In this document: piece by piece, positions 20,451-31,200 of the stretch
Position numbering within the stretch: the first letter of the stretch is position 1
Layout of the letters: the number at the start of each line of letters is the position of its first letter
DNA from: Euclidia mi
Lineage: Eukaryota > Arthropoda > Insecta > Lepidoptera > Erebidae
Direction of reading: 5' to 3'
DNA: 64,000 nt
Assembly (NCBI GenBank): GCA_944739405.2
Contig: OX123182.2
Span: 59,709,183 to 59,773,182 of the forward strand
The notes under the pieces: model-generated
Told to the model about the DNA's origin: nothing
The model's input: the letters and a program-made list of their open reading frames with translations, nothing else
The model's database searches: none
Translations under genes and position numbers: made by a program

Positions 20451-20713
20451 CAAATAATATACAGTTTATTACTGTGTATTAAATATCAGTACCGATATTT
20501 GAATAAGTTTTGTAGTCACCCAAAATTCGATCTTGCCATAGAGTATTTATAAAATTGTCCGTCTTGTTTGTTTTCGATACAGGTACGATACCCTAGGGGA
20601 AAACCCGAAAAGCTCACATCTCACGCCTGTTTAAAAAAAGGCAAAACGTGATTTATGATAGTCTCGTCGCTTTTTGATTGCCAATATATTTTCCACTATA
20701 GCTGAAATAACAT

Positions 20714-20770
20714 TACTCCACGCCTTTTATCCCCGAAGGGGTAGGCAGAGGTGTATTAAACACCCACATA
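20714..20770 (-). repeat. SINE family 1, 3' end only
   Basis: CACGCCTTTTATCCCCGAAG and GGGTAGGCAGAGGTGTATTA, then AACACCCACAT, form the reverse-strand tail of the SINE. Confidence 0.7.
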
Positions 20771-21137
20771 TATGATGAAATATTAAGCTCTTTTAGTACT
20801 TTGACCACATGATATAATTTTTTAATGATATAATCTGATTCGTGATTCATTACGTCGAGGCAGAATGTTTTGTGTTGTTTGTTTCAACATTTATAAAGTC
20901 CCTCGCGACATAAGGATTAGCTTCAGCGGGATTTGTCGTTGAAACAGAAAATGAAAACATAGCTTACGCTCGCAAACAATGGCTTGTCGCTAGCACATAA
21001 ATATTGAATTGTGTGTGTCAAGTCATTTATAATATTGTTAAAAGCAATATTACATATTTTCAACACAGAATTTTCAGACAATCTATTGTTCTTTAAATCT
21101 CCAATGGAATTTGTGCAGTATTATTTTATAAACCACA

Positions 21138-21188
21138 AAAGAGGCCTATGTTCAGCAGTGGTTTGATACAGGATGGTGGTGATGAATT
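21138..21188 (+). repeat. RTE-type tail fragment
   Basis: AGGCCTATGTTCAGCAGTGG followed by GATGGTGGTGATGAAT resembles the GGCCTATGTCCAGCAGTGG...GATGATGAT end of RTE elements and their SINEs. Confidence 0.55.
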
Positions 21189-21329
21189 TATAATCTCATA
21201 CATAATTAACCGTAACTTCTTTTTAGTATAGAGAGAGTGAGAGTACAAGACATCTCGCAAAAGAACACGACAATCATAACGTAATGACACAAATTATGTA
21301 ATATAAACGCAATTTGGCAGAGTTTTTTT

Positions 21330-22480
21330 ATTTATTTTTTATTAAAAAAAGCCTATCAAATTGACTTCACGCTGCCGGATGGTAAGCTGACAGTGAAGTC
21401 CTATTGGGAAGGCCACCATCCCCAATTGCTGGTTAAGCAATGTGACATGACAGCCCTCACTTTGATGGCCTTGAGATATGCTTTTTCACGCCCCGCTTAA
21501 AGGACCCAGGATCGAGGGAGGAAGGAAGCACGTGAGCTGGCAGTGAGTTCCATATCTTTATGGTACGGCAAAGATAAGATGTACCGAACCTTTTCGTACG
21601 TGACGGTATCTGCTCAACTGTGTAAGCGTGGCACTTTAACCCGGCACGTGTTGTTCGGGATAGGAAAGGAGAGGGTGGGATGAGTTGGAAGAGTTCTTCT
21701 GAACACTCACCGTGATACAGTCGGTAAAAGACAGCCATTGAGGCTACGTCCCTGCATAATTGCAGAGATTCAAGAGTCTTAGTAGCCTCAAGGTCACCAA
21801 TGATACGGACAGCACGCCGCTGCAACCTATCAAGGGCAGGTACTGAGCGGAGCCGTTCCAGAGATGAGAGCAGTATTCCACGCAGGAGTGAACCTGAGTC
21901 TTGTATAATAGACACAGCTGCTCCGGCGTGAAAAACCTCCTCACTCTGTTCAGGACTCCGAGTTTTCGAGATGCCGATTTAATGACACCCTCGATGTAGT
22001 TTCTCTGGTTGAGATTGCGGCGTATGTCCATACCTAGTATATTTAGACTGTCCTGTATCGGTAGTGGAGTGTCCAGAAGAGAAGGTTGGGGAAGGAATGG
22101 AGATAGCTTTGCTGAAAATGCGCACACCTGTGTCTTCTTGGCGTTGAACTTGACCATGTTTTCAGCACCCCAATTTGAGATGCTGTTCAAAACCTGGTCA
22201 AGCTCAGCGACAAGTTTTCGCCTATTTTCCTAAATGTCGGCCTGCTTAGCCGCAGGATGGCCGAGATACCGCCCATGCACGGTACTTTCATCTGCATAGC
22301 AATGTATGCTCCCAAAAGTGAGCATATCATTGATATGCAGAAGAAAAAGTGTGGGCGATAAGAAGGATCCCTGGGGCACACCAGCATTTACCTGCATAAA
22401 CTTTGAATTTTGACCTTCGCAAATAACTCGAATACGTCGTTTATGCAGGAAGCTAGCTACTCAGTTGCACAATCGAGGTG
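21330..22480 (-). pseudogene. LINE C: RT C-terminal half plus 3' UTR
   Basis: From 22480 on the minus strand: SFLHKRRIRVICEGQNSKFM, QVNAGVPQGSLLSPTLF, then CYADESTVHGRY, LNSISNWGAENMVKFNAKKT, NYIEGVIKSASRKLGVLNR, LLYKTQVHSCVEYCSHLWNG, LDRLQRRAVRIIGDLEATKT, FYRLYHGECSEELFQLIPPS, KRFGTSYLCRTIKIWNSLPA and SFKRGVKKHI. This is the palm-to-C-terminus of a Jockey-superfamily-like RT. The catalytic motif reads YADE in place of YADD. At least one frameshift occurs near 21830. A second relic of the same family lies at 33375-33923. Confidence 0.8.
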
Positions 22481-22538
22481 GCAAGTGAGTGCAACAATGT
22501 CACAACTAACATAATACAATATTATTATAACAAATACA

Positions 22539-22847
22539 GCGATAGCCTAATGGAGAGACCGACAGACTGCTACGCAGAGGGTCCGGGTTCGAATCCAAAG
22601 CGCGCTGCAATAATGACTTTTCGGAGTTATGTGCGTATTTAATTGTTAATTATCGCTTGCTAAACGGTGAAGGAAAACATCGTGAGGAAACCTACATGTC
22701 TGAGAGTTCTCCATAATGTTCTCGAAAGACATGTGAAGTCTGCCAACCAGCACTTGGCCAGCGTGGTGGGCTATGGCCTTACCCTTCTCATATTGAGAAC
22801 AGGCCCGTGCCCAGCAGTGGGACAGTTTATATACAGGCCTGATGATG
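22539..22847 (+). repeat. tRNA-derived SINE with RTE-type tail (family 2), 12-bp TSD
   Basis: The head has the A-box-like TAGCCTAATGG and a perfect B box GGGTTCGAATCC. The body reads GGTGAAGGAAAACATCGTGA, GAGTTCTCCATAATGTTCTC and CTTGGCCAGCGTGG, and the tail CCCAGCAGTGGGACAG with GATGATGAT. It is flanked by the perfect 12-bp duplication ATAACAAATACA at 22527-22538 and 22848-22859. This is a complete and fairly young copy, mobilised in trans by an RTE-type LINE. Confidence 0.9.
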
Positions 22848-22859
22848 ATAACAAATACA

Positions 22860-24430
22860 TATAACACAGAGAGAAACTAATGCAATTTCCTCCAATGCGT
22901 TATGAAATTGCTTTGCCATGACATTATTGTTTGCTGAGCGGAACGCTAGCAGAAGTCAGAATTGGCGGTTAGGCGAGGTGGGCTTGGATGAGACAAATTT
23001 AATGTCAACACTAAACGGATTTTGAGCAAGGAGGCGGCACGCTGGGATTTGCGAAGGATTAGAACGTGACGCGACAGTGGATATAGATGTTTTTATGTTA
23101 ACCAATTATTAACATTGAGCAACAATGGGATTTTTCAGGTAAACATTATCGTTATCCGCGTATTCCTTGGCTTATCAAACTATTAAAAGGAAACTACAAC
23201 ACTATATTTTCGCTCACTGTATACCTATATATTTGCTTACTCACTTCGCTGTCCTATTATTATATCGCAAGTATAAAAGAAATAGAGATGCATATAATAT
23301 TGAAGTACCAATGATACAAGTAATGAATCTCCATAAATCACACAGAGCTTTAAATTTTAACCTATGCGTATTATTTTAATCGAATGTGTATCAATTTGCT
23401 ATGATTCTATAGCTCGGCATTTTACTTTTTACTTACATTGGTAGATCGTCACTTATCTTTTAATCATCCTTGTTTATTAAAATAGATACAAAACATATAC
23501 ATTGATTTAACTAAATATATACCATAAAAACTAAACCTAAAACTAACCTATGGTTAAGAAAAAAAATAAATGTGAAAAAAATTATAATAATGTATAGGAT
23601 GCTATATTGCGTCCAAGAATTCTTCCGTAACGAAGCACTGACAAAGGTTAATAACTTTCCTTAATAGCTTAAAGGAAACGAAAATAAGCATTTTATTAAA
23701 AATAAATTCCATCCGGACTCCACAACCTAATTATAACTTTTTGAAACCGCCTGCAAACAAGTTTAAAGGACTGTTCACTGTCTTTACATTCGCAACCTTA
23801 GGTGCTCAGGCCACACTGACGTCAGATGTATGGTGACGTCATACGTATGATTGCGACAGTCTATTTAAATGACAAAAAAGAAAAATTCTGTTAACGTGAG
23901 GAGAATTAAAATGTACTACATTCCGCCCGTGTTTAAAATCACGACACCTTTGTTGTGGGGCTTACGCGTTTTTACATACATAAGCTATATTACCACTGAG
24001 TTCGAACTAAGTTCGTTCAGTAGGTAGTTTTAGTGAAATAAGGACAAACCAACAAACACATGTCATAAGCATTTTTATAATAAGAATGGACTTTCAATCG
24101 TCCATCAAATATACAAAAGCTTTCGGATTATGTAGACTTTATAGTAAAGTATAATATATGTACACTGTCGCTATAAAATATTTCTTGTATTGAATTTTTG
24201 CTAAAAAATATTTATAAAAATATGTTGTAATAAAGTTGATGAGCGTTGTTTTTCTATTTTGTGTTTGTAAAAACCCATGCGGCATCACTCTTGTTAATGA
24301 GTTTGTGAATACGAGACAGCAACAGTTTTTAATTTGGGAATATTATGTAGGTGGCAAAATAAAATATGCTAGGCGTTTTTAATCACTCCATGTGGATTAG
24401 GAATGTTAATATAAATGTTTATTGAAGTGT
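22860..24430. other. AT-rich stretch, nothing recognised
   Basis: A 70-codon frame at 23167-23379 is open but shows no domain. Otherwise there are only AT-rich sequence and short runs. Confidence 0.5.
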
Positions 24431-24439
24431 CCTCAAAGT

Positions 24440-24595
24440 AAAGTAGTAGCCTGTGGAGGTACCAAGAAACTGCCATGGATAGGGTATCGGGTTCGAATCC
24501 ACGGCACTGACTGTCTTGCCTCGTGACTCGGGAAGCACGTGGCAAGCTATAGATATAGCCTTCGGTCCCAGCTGTCATGAAAATCTTTGATAGTC
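24440..24595 (+). repeat. SINE with family 2 head, different body
   Basis: GTAGCCTGTGGAGGTACCAA and GGGTATCGGGTTCGAATCCA form a tRNA-like head with an intact B box. What follows (TGTCTTGCCTCGTGACTCGG, GATATAGCCTTCGGTCCC) is not the family 2 body. It may be a separate SINE subfamily. Confidence 0.55.
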
Positions 24596-25899
24596 TTTAT
24601 AGGGAGTCAGTGCTTTTGAATAAACTAACACTAGTCTAAAACATGGAATATCCCTATCCCTTTGTGGTGCGAAGGTCAAACGGCAATCGCTCTGTGCTAA
24701 AGCTTATATTCAGTCAAATCCGATTAGATTATTAAGCGGAACCCGGGTTTCAACTGGGATAATGCAATGATGTATAGTGTTCATAGCAAAGAGAATTAGA
24801 TTTTGCTTGCATAGGCCACCATTTGAATTGACCATTTGTGGCACTTACATTAGACAGCTAAAGTGCTTTGGAAGACACGTTGGTCATCTTGAAGGCCTTC
24901 CGGGTGCCAGATCTTTGATACCAGAGTTGGCCGCACACGAAAATCGAAAGTAAAGTGAATATTGCAGGAAGATCAGATTTAAGCAGCTATCTTCTCGACA
25001 CTACTTAAGTTTTTTTTTCGGGTTAGAAACTATACTGCAAACTGTCACCCCCTTCTCCTTGAATCGAGCTTAGAGTCGAAGGTGTATGACGCTCTCCCTC
25101 CAAACCATTCGGGGCTAATTCAATAAATCCACCGAGGTAACCCAAACGTCCCGCAGCGGCGGTGTACCAGAACTCGTGGTTAGCTTATAACAATTGAAAT
25201 AGTCATATATGTCTATACATTCAGGCTGGCAATTTAGTTTCAAACTAACTTACATACAAGTTCAATACTATTATCACGTAGATACAAAACAGACGTAATT
25301 ATTATAATTATTTCTGCTAAAATACATGCAAGAAGCATTTACTTCATTTGTCACAAAGATACCTACATACTGAAGTGGACATTTAAGATCTATTTAGCTT
25401 GATTGTTTATTCATGGAAAGAAAAACACGTGAAACACTTAGGAACTGATTCCAGATATCGCATAGCTTTGTCATTTACAGTGTTCATTCACAGAACCATA
25501 CACTTATCATTTTATAAGAAATAACTCGCAATAGGATTTTCAAAATTATTTTATTACCATAAGTTATAAAACAATGATATTATCTTACGAAATATTCACT
25601 CGAGAGCAGTCTATCAAATATTTAAAAAAAGTTCGTAAGTAAGTACCTTCGCCGTAAAAGTGGATTTTCATCATAACGTTCTGAGATTGCACCAGTGAAT
25701 ATTAGGCGCACTCGAGGGCCCCCACACTTAGTCAATTTATCACACCTTTATCGTATAAATATTACATAAAAATTCGCACGCACACACAGATTGAACGCCA
25801 CCCCTCTTATTTTCTTTTCGTAGTCTACTTGTCTTTATTTTCCCTTTATATAAAGAAAGTTGTTTATCTAACTAATCCTTACAAATCTTCATCGTTTTA

Positions 25900-26240
25900 C
25901 TTTTAAGCCATGAGAAGGCGCGCCCTAAAAAGTTACACGAGCAGGCGCGCGTGAGCAAAACTCTCACGCTATTTCGAATGACGTTTTCATTGAGTTCAAT
26001 TATATTTTGACGTGACAACGTCTTATAAATTGGTTTGCCGGGTGACACTTCAAGAAACTGCGTTACGCTCCGCTCACGTTATGCGCTCACAATGAGAGCG
26101 AGTGAGAGGCACGCGTCCCGCCTAAGAGCGAGAGAGACAGACATAAAAAGTGAAAGGCACGCGTCTTTCATCCTTCTTCCTACTATACGAATGAATATTC
26201 ACATTAAAATTATTTTACCACTCAAAGTCGTTGTCACGTA
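25900..26240 (+). repeat. GC-rich GGCGCGC repeat block, copy 1
   Basis: Within AT-rich DNA, this block has AAGGCGCGCCCTAAAAAGTT, ACACGAGCAGGCGCGCGTGA, GACGTGACAACGTCTTATAA and TGCCGGGTGACACTTCAAG. A related block with ACACGAACGGGCGCGCGATG occurs at 30945. I suspect an interspersed element but cannot define its ends. Confidence 0.5.
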
Positions 26241-26650
26241 AAACTTTCGCCCGTATACCGACTTTACAGGCAACCAATTTTTTAATATAAAAGACCATGG
26301 GCAAAAATGTATGAAGGCTGGGCTCACCCACCAACAGAGATGAGATCACTTTGAATATTCTTGTAAAGCACGAAAAATACTCATTTTTGCGAAGAATCCA
26401 TGGGGCTATTCTGTTATAAATATTTTTCTCCTACCATAAATAAACTATATTCCTGCAAAGTAATGCTGTTATGGCATTGTAGTTTTTGTTATTTGACATC
26501 TTTAACTAGTTTTAATTCCAGTCAAAGAAAACATAAAAAATAAAACAGCTGCTAACAGTTAAAAATATTTTTATTAACATTTCAATCAATATCAATAATA
26601 ATATCGTTTAGAGGACCTGTCTGTGGATTAAATAGTATGCCGAGAGGATA
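26241..26650. other. No recognised feature
   Basis: AT-rich; nothing I can name. Confidence 0.5.
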
Positions 26651-26659
26651 CACGAAAAC

Positions 26660-27062
26660 TACTGATGTGCCGGATCGTTAAAAATGTATATCCGCGGTTA
26701 CGGATCGGAATACGGATATTTGGTGTCAAGATCCGTGGATACGGATACGGATCTTTATTTTGTTACTGAATCGATGTCGGTGCGCGCGACTTTGAAACGA
26801 TAGTTGACGTCACGCACGCCTGCAGGAACAATAGACAGATCATGTTTCGACTTTTATTGAAATTACATATATTAAAAATACTCTGAAGGGAATTTAATAG
26901 TTTTTTTAATTTTACCTTACCACCTATAGCATTCCATCCTGTCAACTGAAAATTAATAAGGCGAAAGATCCGTAAAAGTTTGGAGAGAAAAGTAACAGAT
27001 ATGGATACGGAACTTTCTTCTTCCTCGGATATCCACGGATACGGATATCCAGATCATCACTA
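26660..27062. mobile_element. hAT-type MITE with perfect 8-bp TSD
   Basis: The 403-bp element is flanked by ACGAAAAC on both sides (26652-26659, 27063-27070). Its ends are TACTGATG and CATCACTA, an imperfect 8-bp TIR matching the hAT consensus (C/T)AGTGATG. Many copies of GGATACGGAT/ATCCGTATCC and variants cluster near both ends, as expected for transposase-binding subterminal repeats. It has no transposase gene. The 8-bp TSD and TIR together make hAT the best assignment. Confidence 0.85.
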
Positions 27063-27070
27063 ACGAAAAC

Positions 27071-27854
27071 ACACAGCTAACACCGTGACAATCACGAGTC
27101 AACTGATTGAGAGCAATGAGAGCAGACGAGAGGCGTGAGAGGGATGGAGAGTGTTGTAAATCACACTGGCGCAAGCGCATCTATTGTTTACCTTTATTAA
27201 AGTATGAATATATTGTTACTATAACAGTTTTATGAATAACAATTGTATTTTTCTACAAAATCTATTTAATTGCATATCTTTTTCTGCAATGGAATTGAAG
27301 GTGGTGCCGGTTGTAATAATTTTAGTACGAACAAAATCCTTTACAATGACATATGCCACAACTCTGTTGGACACTGAGCCCAATTTGACGCATGGTCCTT
27401 TGCATGTTTTAAGAAATAAAAAGTCTTTATTTATCTTAATAACGTGTTTTATGAATAGTGAATAACAAAAATGGCAGTCTTATGTGCAAACTAAAAAAAT
27501 ATTGCGCCTTAACATTGGGCTAACTTTACATAAAAAATATATTAACACAAAATCACAATTGAAATGGAATGATTTTATCTTACGTGATGTCTTGAGTTAT
27601 GAGTCTTTCATAATACATATGGCACATAAAAGTAACATGCTCAGGGCACACTGATATACTGTACAAAATACATGCTTTTTTTACCGCATTTTGCTAATGT
27701 GGCATATAGGAAGTGTGCAATTTTGCGAAAGTGACATTTTGCGAATGTGTGCATTGTACGCCTAATCCTACTGGTATCTACTAGTGATACAACAATTGGT
27801 TTACCTAGCATTCCTATGCATATTTAGATTTTCTAATGCTCTTTCTTTTATATT
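27071..27854. other. No recognised gene
   Basis: A 77-codon frame (27232-27465) shows no domain. Short repeats of the type GTGTGCAATTTTGCG near 27660-27760 are unassigned. Confidence 0.45.
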
Positions 27855-28234
27855 TTAACCCTAAAGCGCTAGCCTAGTGTCCCAGATGAGGCACATACCA
27901 AAAAATCCTTCATAGTTCAATACTCGTAACAAGTGGCAGCATCGAGTAAAAAGTAAATTAACTATGCAGTATTGGTTAATAGAATTTAATACCAAAGTTT
28001 TGGTTTAGATGTCTCTGAATGAGTATTTATTTATGATTTGTTCACAAACGACGGTACTTTGAAAGTGGACAACAAGTGGCGGATAACAAATCAATTATCT
28101 TTATAAATTTCAATAGTTTGGATACGAAATAATTAGTAGAGGTAAGTTTATGTTTCTACTTGTTACTTTACTTGTTATTTCATAATTTTATAAATATATA
28201 GTCACTTGCAGGTGAGCCGAAAGAAAACGATGAT

Positions 28235-29360
28235 TTCTGATTCAACACTATCTTGATATACCTTCCGGCAGTGATAATGACCTGGAACTGTCTGATGAAA
28301 ACAGCGATGACGACTTGATTAGAATTGAGTATTTGGTGATATATGAAGTGGAGATGTGCCCCGAAGTACAACAGGATGGCTTCTTCCATGAAAACATGAG
28401 TATACCTAGTCCAAGGTCAAGTAGTAGTATATTAGTGGCTCAGCCGACGAACAGTACTTCTACTATAGCTAACTTTACACCGCAACCTAGTACTTCCAGG
28501 CACGCAAGTCCTAGATGCAGCCGAGTAGCATCACGACCTCGAGCAGTACCTACTCGTCGCTTGATTTCACCTTCCCTACAGCCTGTTCAGCCTGCCAGGC
28601 CAAAACCTAAGAAGAAAAGAGAATATATATGGAGGAAGATGGACTTTCAGTCACCTGATACCACATTTACTGGCATTGACAAGTTGGCACATCACTATAA
28701 TAGTTTTTTTTATGAAATTAGGTGGCAAGCGAGCAGACGGATCACCTGATGGTAAGCAATTACCGCCGCCCATGGATACAAGCAACACCACAGGAGTCAC
28801 AAGTGCGTTGCCGCCCCTTGGGGTTGGGAAAAGGGACAGGAGGAGAAATGGGATGAAGGAGAAGGAATAGGGGATGGACCTCCGGCACTCTCACTCACCG
28901 AACGAAACGCAACTGTTTGGGTACTGTTACTTTACGTCGATTTTCTGTGAGAGGGTAGTACTTCCCCGGTCAAGCCATTACCATTACATTTTGTTGTGAT
29001 TTTTGACGAGTATTTGCTGGATCACATTGCTGAAGAATCTACTTAATACAGCATTCATAAAGATTGTTCAAAGCCAGTTATGGTTACAAAGACTCAGCTC
29101 AATAATTATTTAGGCATCTATCTCTTGTTAGGACTGGTACTACAGCCAAACATTTGCTTGATTTGAAGTTCTGTGTTAGGTATACCCACAGGGTATACCA
29201 CTCATAATTGAAACGATGGCACTTGGTGACTGAAAAATTATGAAATGTCTTGAATGTCTATGAAACTTCAGTGATTACCGACACTGACGACTTTTCCCTA
29301 TAAGATCCCTTTACCGAAAAGTCTGTTTGTCCTTCCTATATTTTACTAAAGTTCCTATTT
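28235..29360 (+). pseudogene. piggyBac transposase relic
   Basis: The acidic N-terminus (28260-28320; LSDENSDDDLI) and Ser/Pro/Arg-rich linker (STSRHASPRCSRVASRPRAV) lead into KKKREYIWRKMDFQSPDTTF, TGIDKLAHHYNSFF. After an inserted repeat (28709-28998) the protein resumes as FVVIFDEYLLDHIAEESTL, SKPVMVTKTQLNNYLGIYLL and LGLVLQPN. These are the start of the piggyBac DDE transposase region. The rest (29170-29360) is shattered, and the catalytic Asp residues and the C-terminal Cys-rich domain are missing. The enzyme would cut and paste DNA at TTAA; this copy cannot. Confidence 0.8.
28709..28998 (+). repeat. Interspersed repeat inserted in the piggyBac gene
   Basis: ATTAGGTGGCAAGCGAGCAG, ACGGATCACCTGATGGTAAG, CGCCGCCCATGGATACAAGC and CGTCGATTTTCTGTGAGAG, then GTACTTCCCCGGTC, form a repeat that is very common in moths. 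It interrupts the transposase codons exactly after HHYNSFF, and the frame continues after it. Confidence 0.75.
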
Positions 29361-29750
29361 TTATAAGTACAGATACTTTGATTGTATGGTTCTATAAACA
29401 AAGGCTAAATTAGTTATTATAAAATGAATAAAGTTTGATTATGATGAGTTTTGTTTTATTCATACCTAAAGCAGGTACACAGTACAGATTTACATTATAT
29501 TGCATGATGTGCCAGATGTGGGTCATACGGAAAAGCTTACATAATTATGTATCTATTGACTTGCGATTTCTTTAAATATTTTTACGTGAAATAGTATAAT
29601 ATATTCTATCTAATATAATTATTTGAAGCCCAAATAAAAAATCATGCACTGTAGGGTTAAGCCACTACATCTTTTTCTCTGAACATGTTACAGAGTTACG
29701 CCAATACAAAAACAAAAAAAAACTCTTATTGACATCTTTCATGTTGAATA

Positions 29751-29940
29751 TATAAAATTCTTGTGTTACTGACTGACTGACAGACAAGCTACAGCCAAAA
29801 ATACGGGGTGTAAGAAGCTGAAATTTAGCATGTATGTTCCTTGGTAACTATAGGGGTGTTCTAAGAAGGGATTTCCCGAAACTTCCATGGGATCCGACAG
29901 AAAAAGTTTATGTGCGGGTGTAGCTGCCAGCACCCTCTAG
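29751..29940 (-). repeat. Repeat family A, copy 3
   Basis: Reverse orientation: TATAAAATTCTTGTGTTACT, (GACT)n, CAAGCTACAGCCAAAAATAC, GTATGTTCCTTGGTAACTAT and GCCAGCACCCTCTAG, ending exactly CTAG followed by T. Confidence 0.8.
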
Positions 29941-30137
29941 TCTGATATAGGTCTCAAGATGTTACAACATATGGGGCGAAACCACCCATTCTCCTTTGAG
30001 ACGCATGCCGATCATCCATTGTAGACCTTGTTTACTGTAAGAAACAAATAAAACATGTAAATAATATATCCACTAAGCTAAGCAATAACTGTGCACAACA
30101 ACTACAAAATAAACAATCAAATCAATTTTGTTATTAA

Positions 30138-30932
30138 CCCTAGATCACTAACCTTATTTTTCGACACTTATTACTAACCTTCGTTCATTTGACTACGGTA
30201 TTTAATAAAGGGGACAATGGGTTTTATTTGAATTAAACATGCATATTTCTTATTTTTATTATAAATTTATTATATTCTTCCTATGAATCAATAAATTTAC
30301 ATAAACCAAAACGGCATATTTATTAAAAAATCTGCCTTATAAATGAGATCGTAGGTTTTATGGCAAATTAACAATGTATCATTTTAAAAGATTTTTTTAA
30401 AGTATTATTTTAAAGTAAATGTGAAAAATAATTCTTAAATATTAAAAATAACGAATGAAATAAAGTAATGAAACAAAAATTTTGGTAAAAATCTATCAAG
30501 TTATACATTTGTGACAAACGTCAAGTTTGTGCTCCCCGCACAACGATTTATTGCTCTGGGTGCAACTACTTTTAGTCATCCTTCGCTTTGCGGAGGGACA
30601 CAAGGCTTATATTTTCCTATTTTAGGTAGGAAGTACATCAGTCGCATTATTTTCGCAAATAAAATAAATAAACAAAACAAAAAAGACGCAAAATTTCACC
30701 AACTAAATAAGACAAAATTTTACGTTAATACTAACCTTCATCAATGCGACGAGCCATGGTTGCTGGAACGGCGCTCACGGTGCCCCCCCACTCAAAACAC
30801 TACCGTCAGTCGGAGGGCAACGGGTCGACTGAGATTAGCTAAAGTGTTGAAGCAGTGCGATCGCGCGCGCAAAAGTTAGCATGATTTAAACAAACCCGCG
30901 TAGTCGAATCGACGAAGGTTAGTAATCTAGGG
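30138..30932. mobile_element. piggyBac-type non-autonomous element, TTAA-flanked
   Basis: TTAA at 30134-30137 and 30933-30936 flank a 795-bp element with ends CCCTAGATCACTAACCTT and, on the reverse strand, CCCTAGATTACTAACCTT (17 of 18 identical). A second inverted repeat pairs TTACTAACCTTCGTTCATTT plus GACTACG (30170-30196) with 30899-30925. Thus AAGGTTAGT occurs twice on the left and once on the right. A 122-codon frame (30511-30879) shows no transposase similarity. It must use a transposase in trans. Confidence 0.85.
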
Positions 30933-30936
30933 TTAA

Positions 30937-31200
30937 GAAAAAATACTTACACGAACGGGCGCGCGATGAGCAAAATGCCGCGCTTCACGATGCACCTCAC
31001 ACACCATCACCACACAGTCATGGTGGCACTGAGCAGCACGGGATTTGCGTCAGGGGAGAGAGGGTGAAATTCTAAGAAGGTACTGTGAAGCTTGTAGTAA
31101 CACAGTATAGCTAAAGTTGAAATTTACAGCAAAGAATTTATGCGTGAGCGAAATTGTCATAGCGCGCCTTTTCACGGGTTAAAACGAAGCGAAGCCTTTC
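30937..31200. repeat. GC-rich GGCGCGC repeat block, copy 2
   Basis: ACACGAACGGGCGCGCGATG then AGCAAAATGCCGCGC at the left, and TAGCGCGCCTTTTCACGGG at the right in opposite sense, related to the block at 25900. It may be an element with GGCGCGC ends. The piggyBac-type element lies immediately to its left. Confidence 0.45.

Larger units (their letters stand above)
27859..29656 (+). mobile_element. piggyBac-type transposon with TTAA on both sides
   Basis: TTAA at 27855-27858 and 29657-29660 flank ends CCCTAAAGCGCTAGCC (left) and CCCTACAGTGCATGAT (right, reverse strand). TTAA target duplications and CCC-starting TIRs are diagnostic of piggyBac. A similar 22-bp motif lies near each end (TGTCCCAGATGAGGCACATA at 27878; TGTGCCAGATGTGGGTCATA at 29508), consistent with subterminal transposase sites. 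Inside is a decayed transposase gene split by another insertion. At 1.8 kb with a 290-bp insert it is shorter than a complete element (about 2.4 kb). Confidence 0.85.

Noticed and set aside
22539..22600. tRNA gene (A and B boxes present)
   Set aside because: No cloverleaf with paired acceptor stem can be drawn. The region continues into a SINE body and has a TSD around the whole unit. The same applies to the other SINE heads.
23167..23379. 70-codon plus-strand frame as a small gene
   Set aside because: No domain, no supporting promoter or splice context, AT-rich codon usage like the flanks.
30511..30879. 122-codon frame inside a TTAA element as a transposase
   Set aside because: No piggyBac motif; the composition changes midway and it is probably a chance frame in a non-autonomous element.
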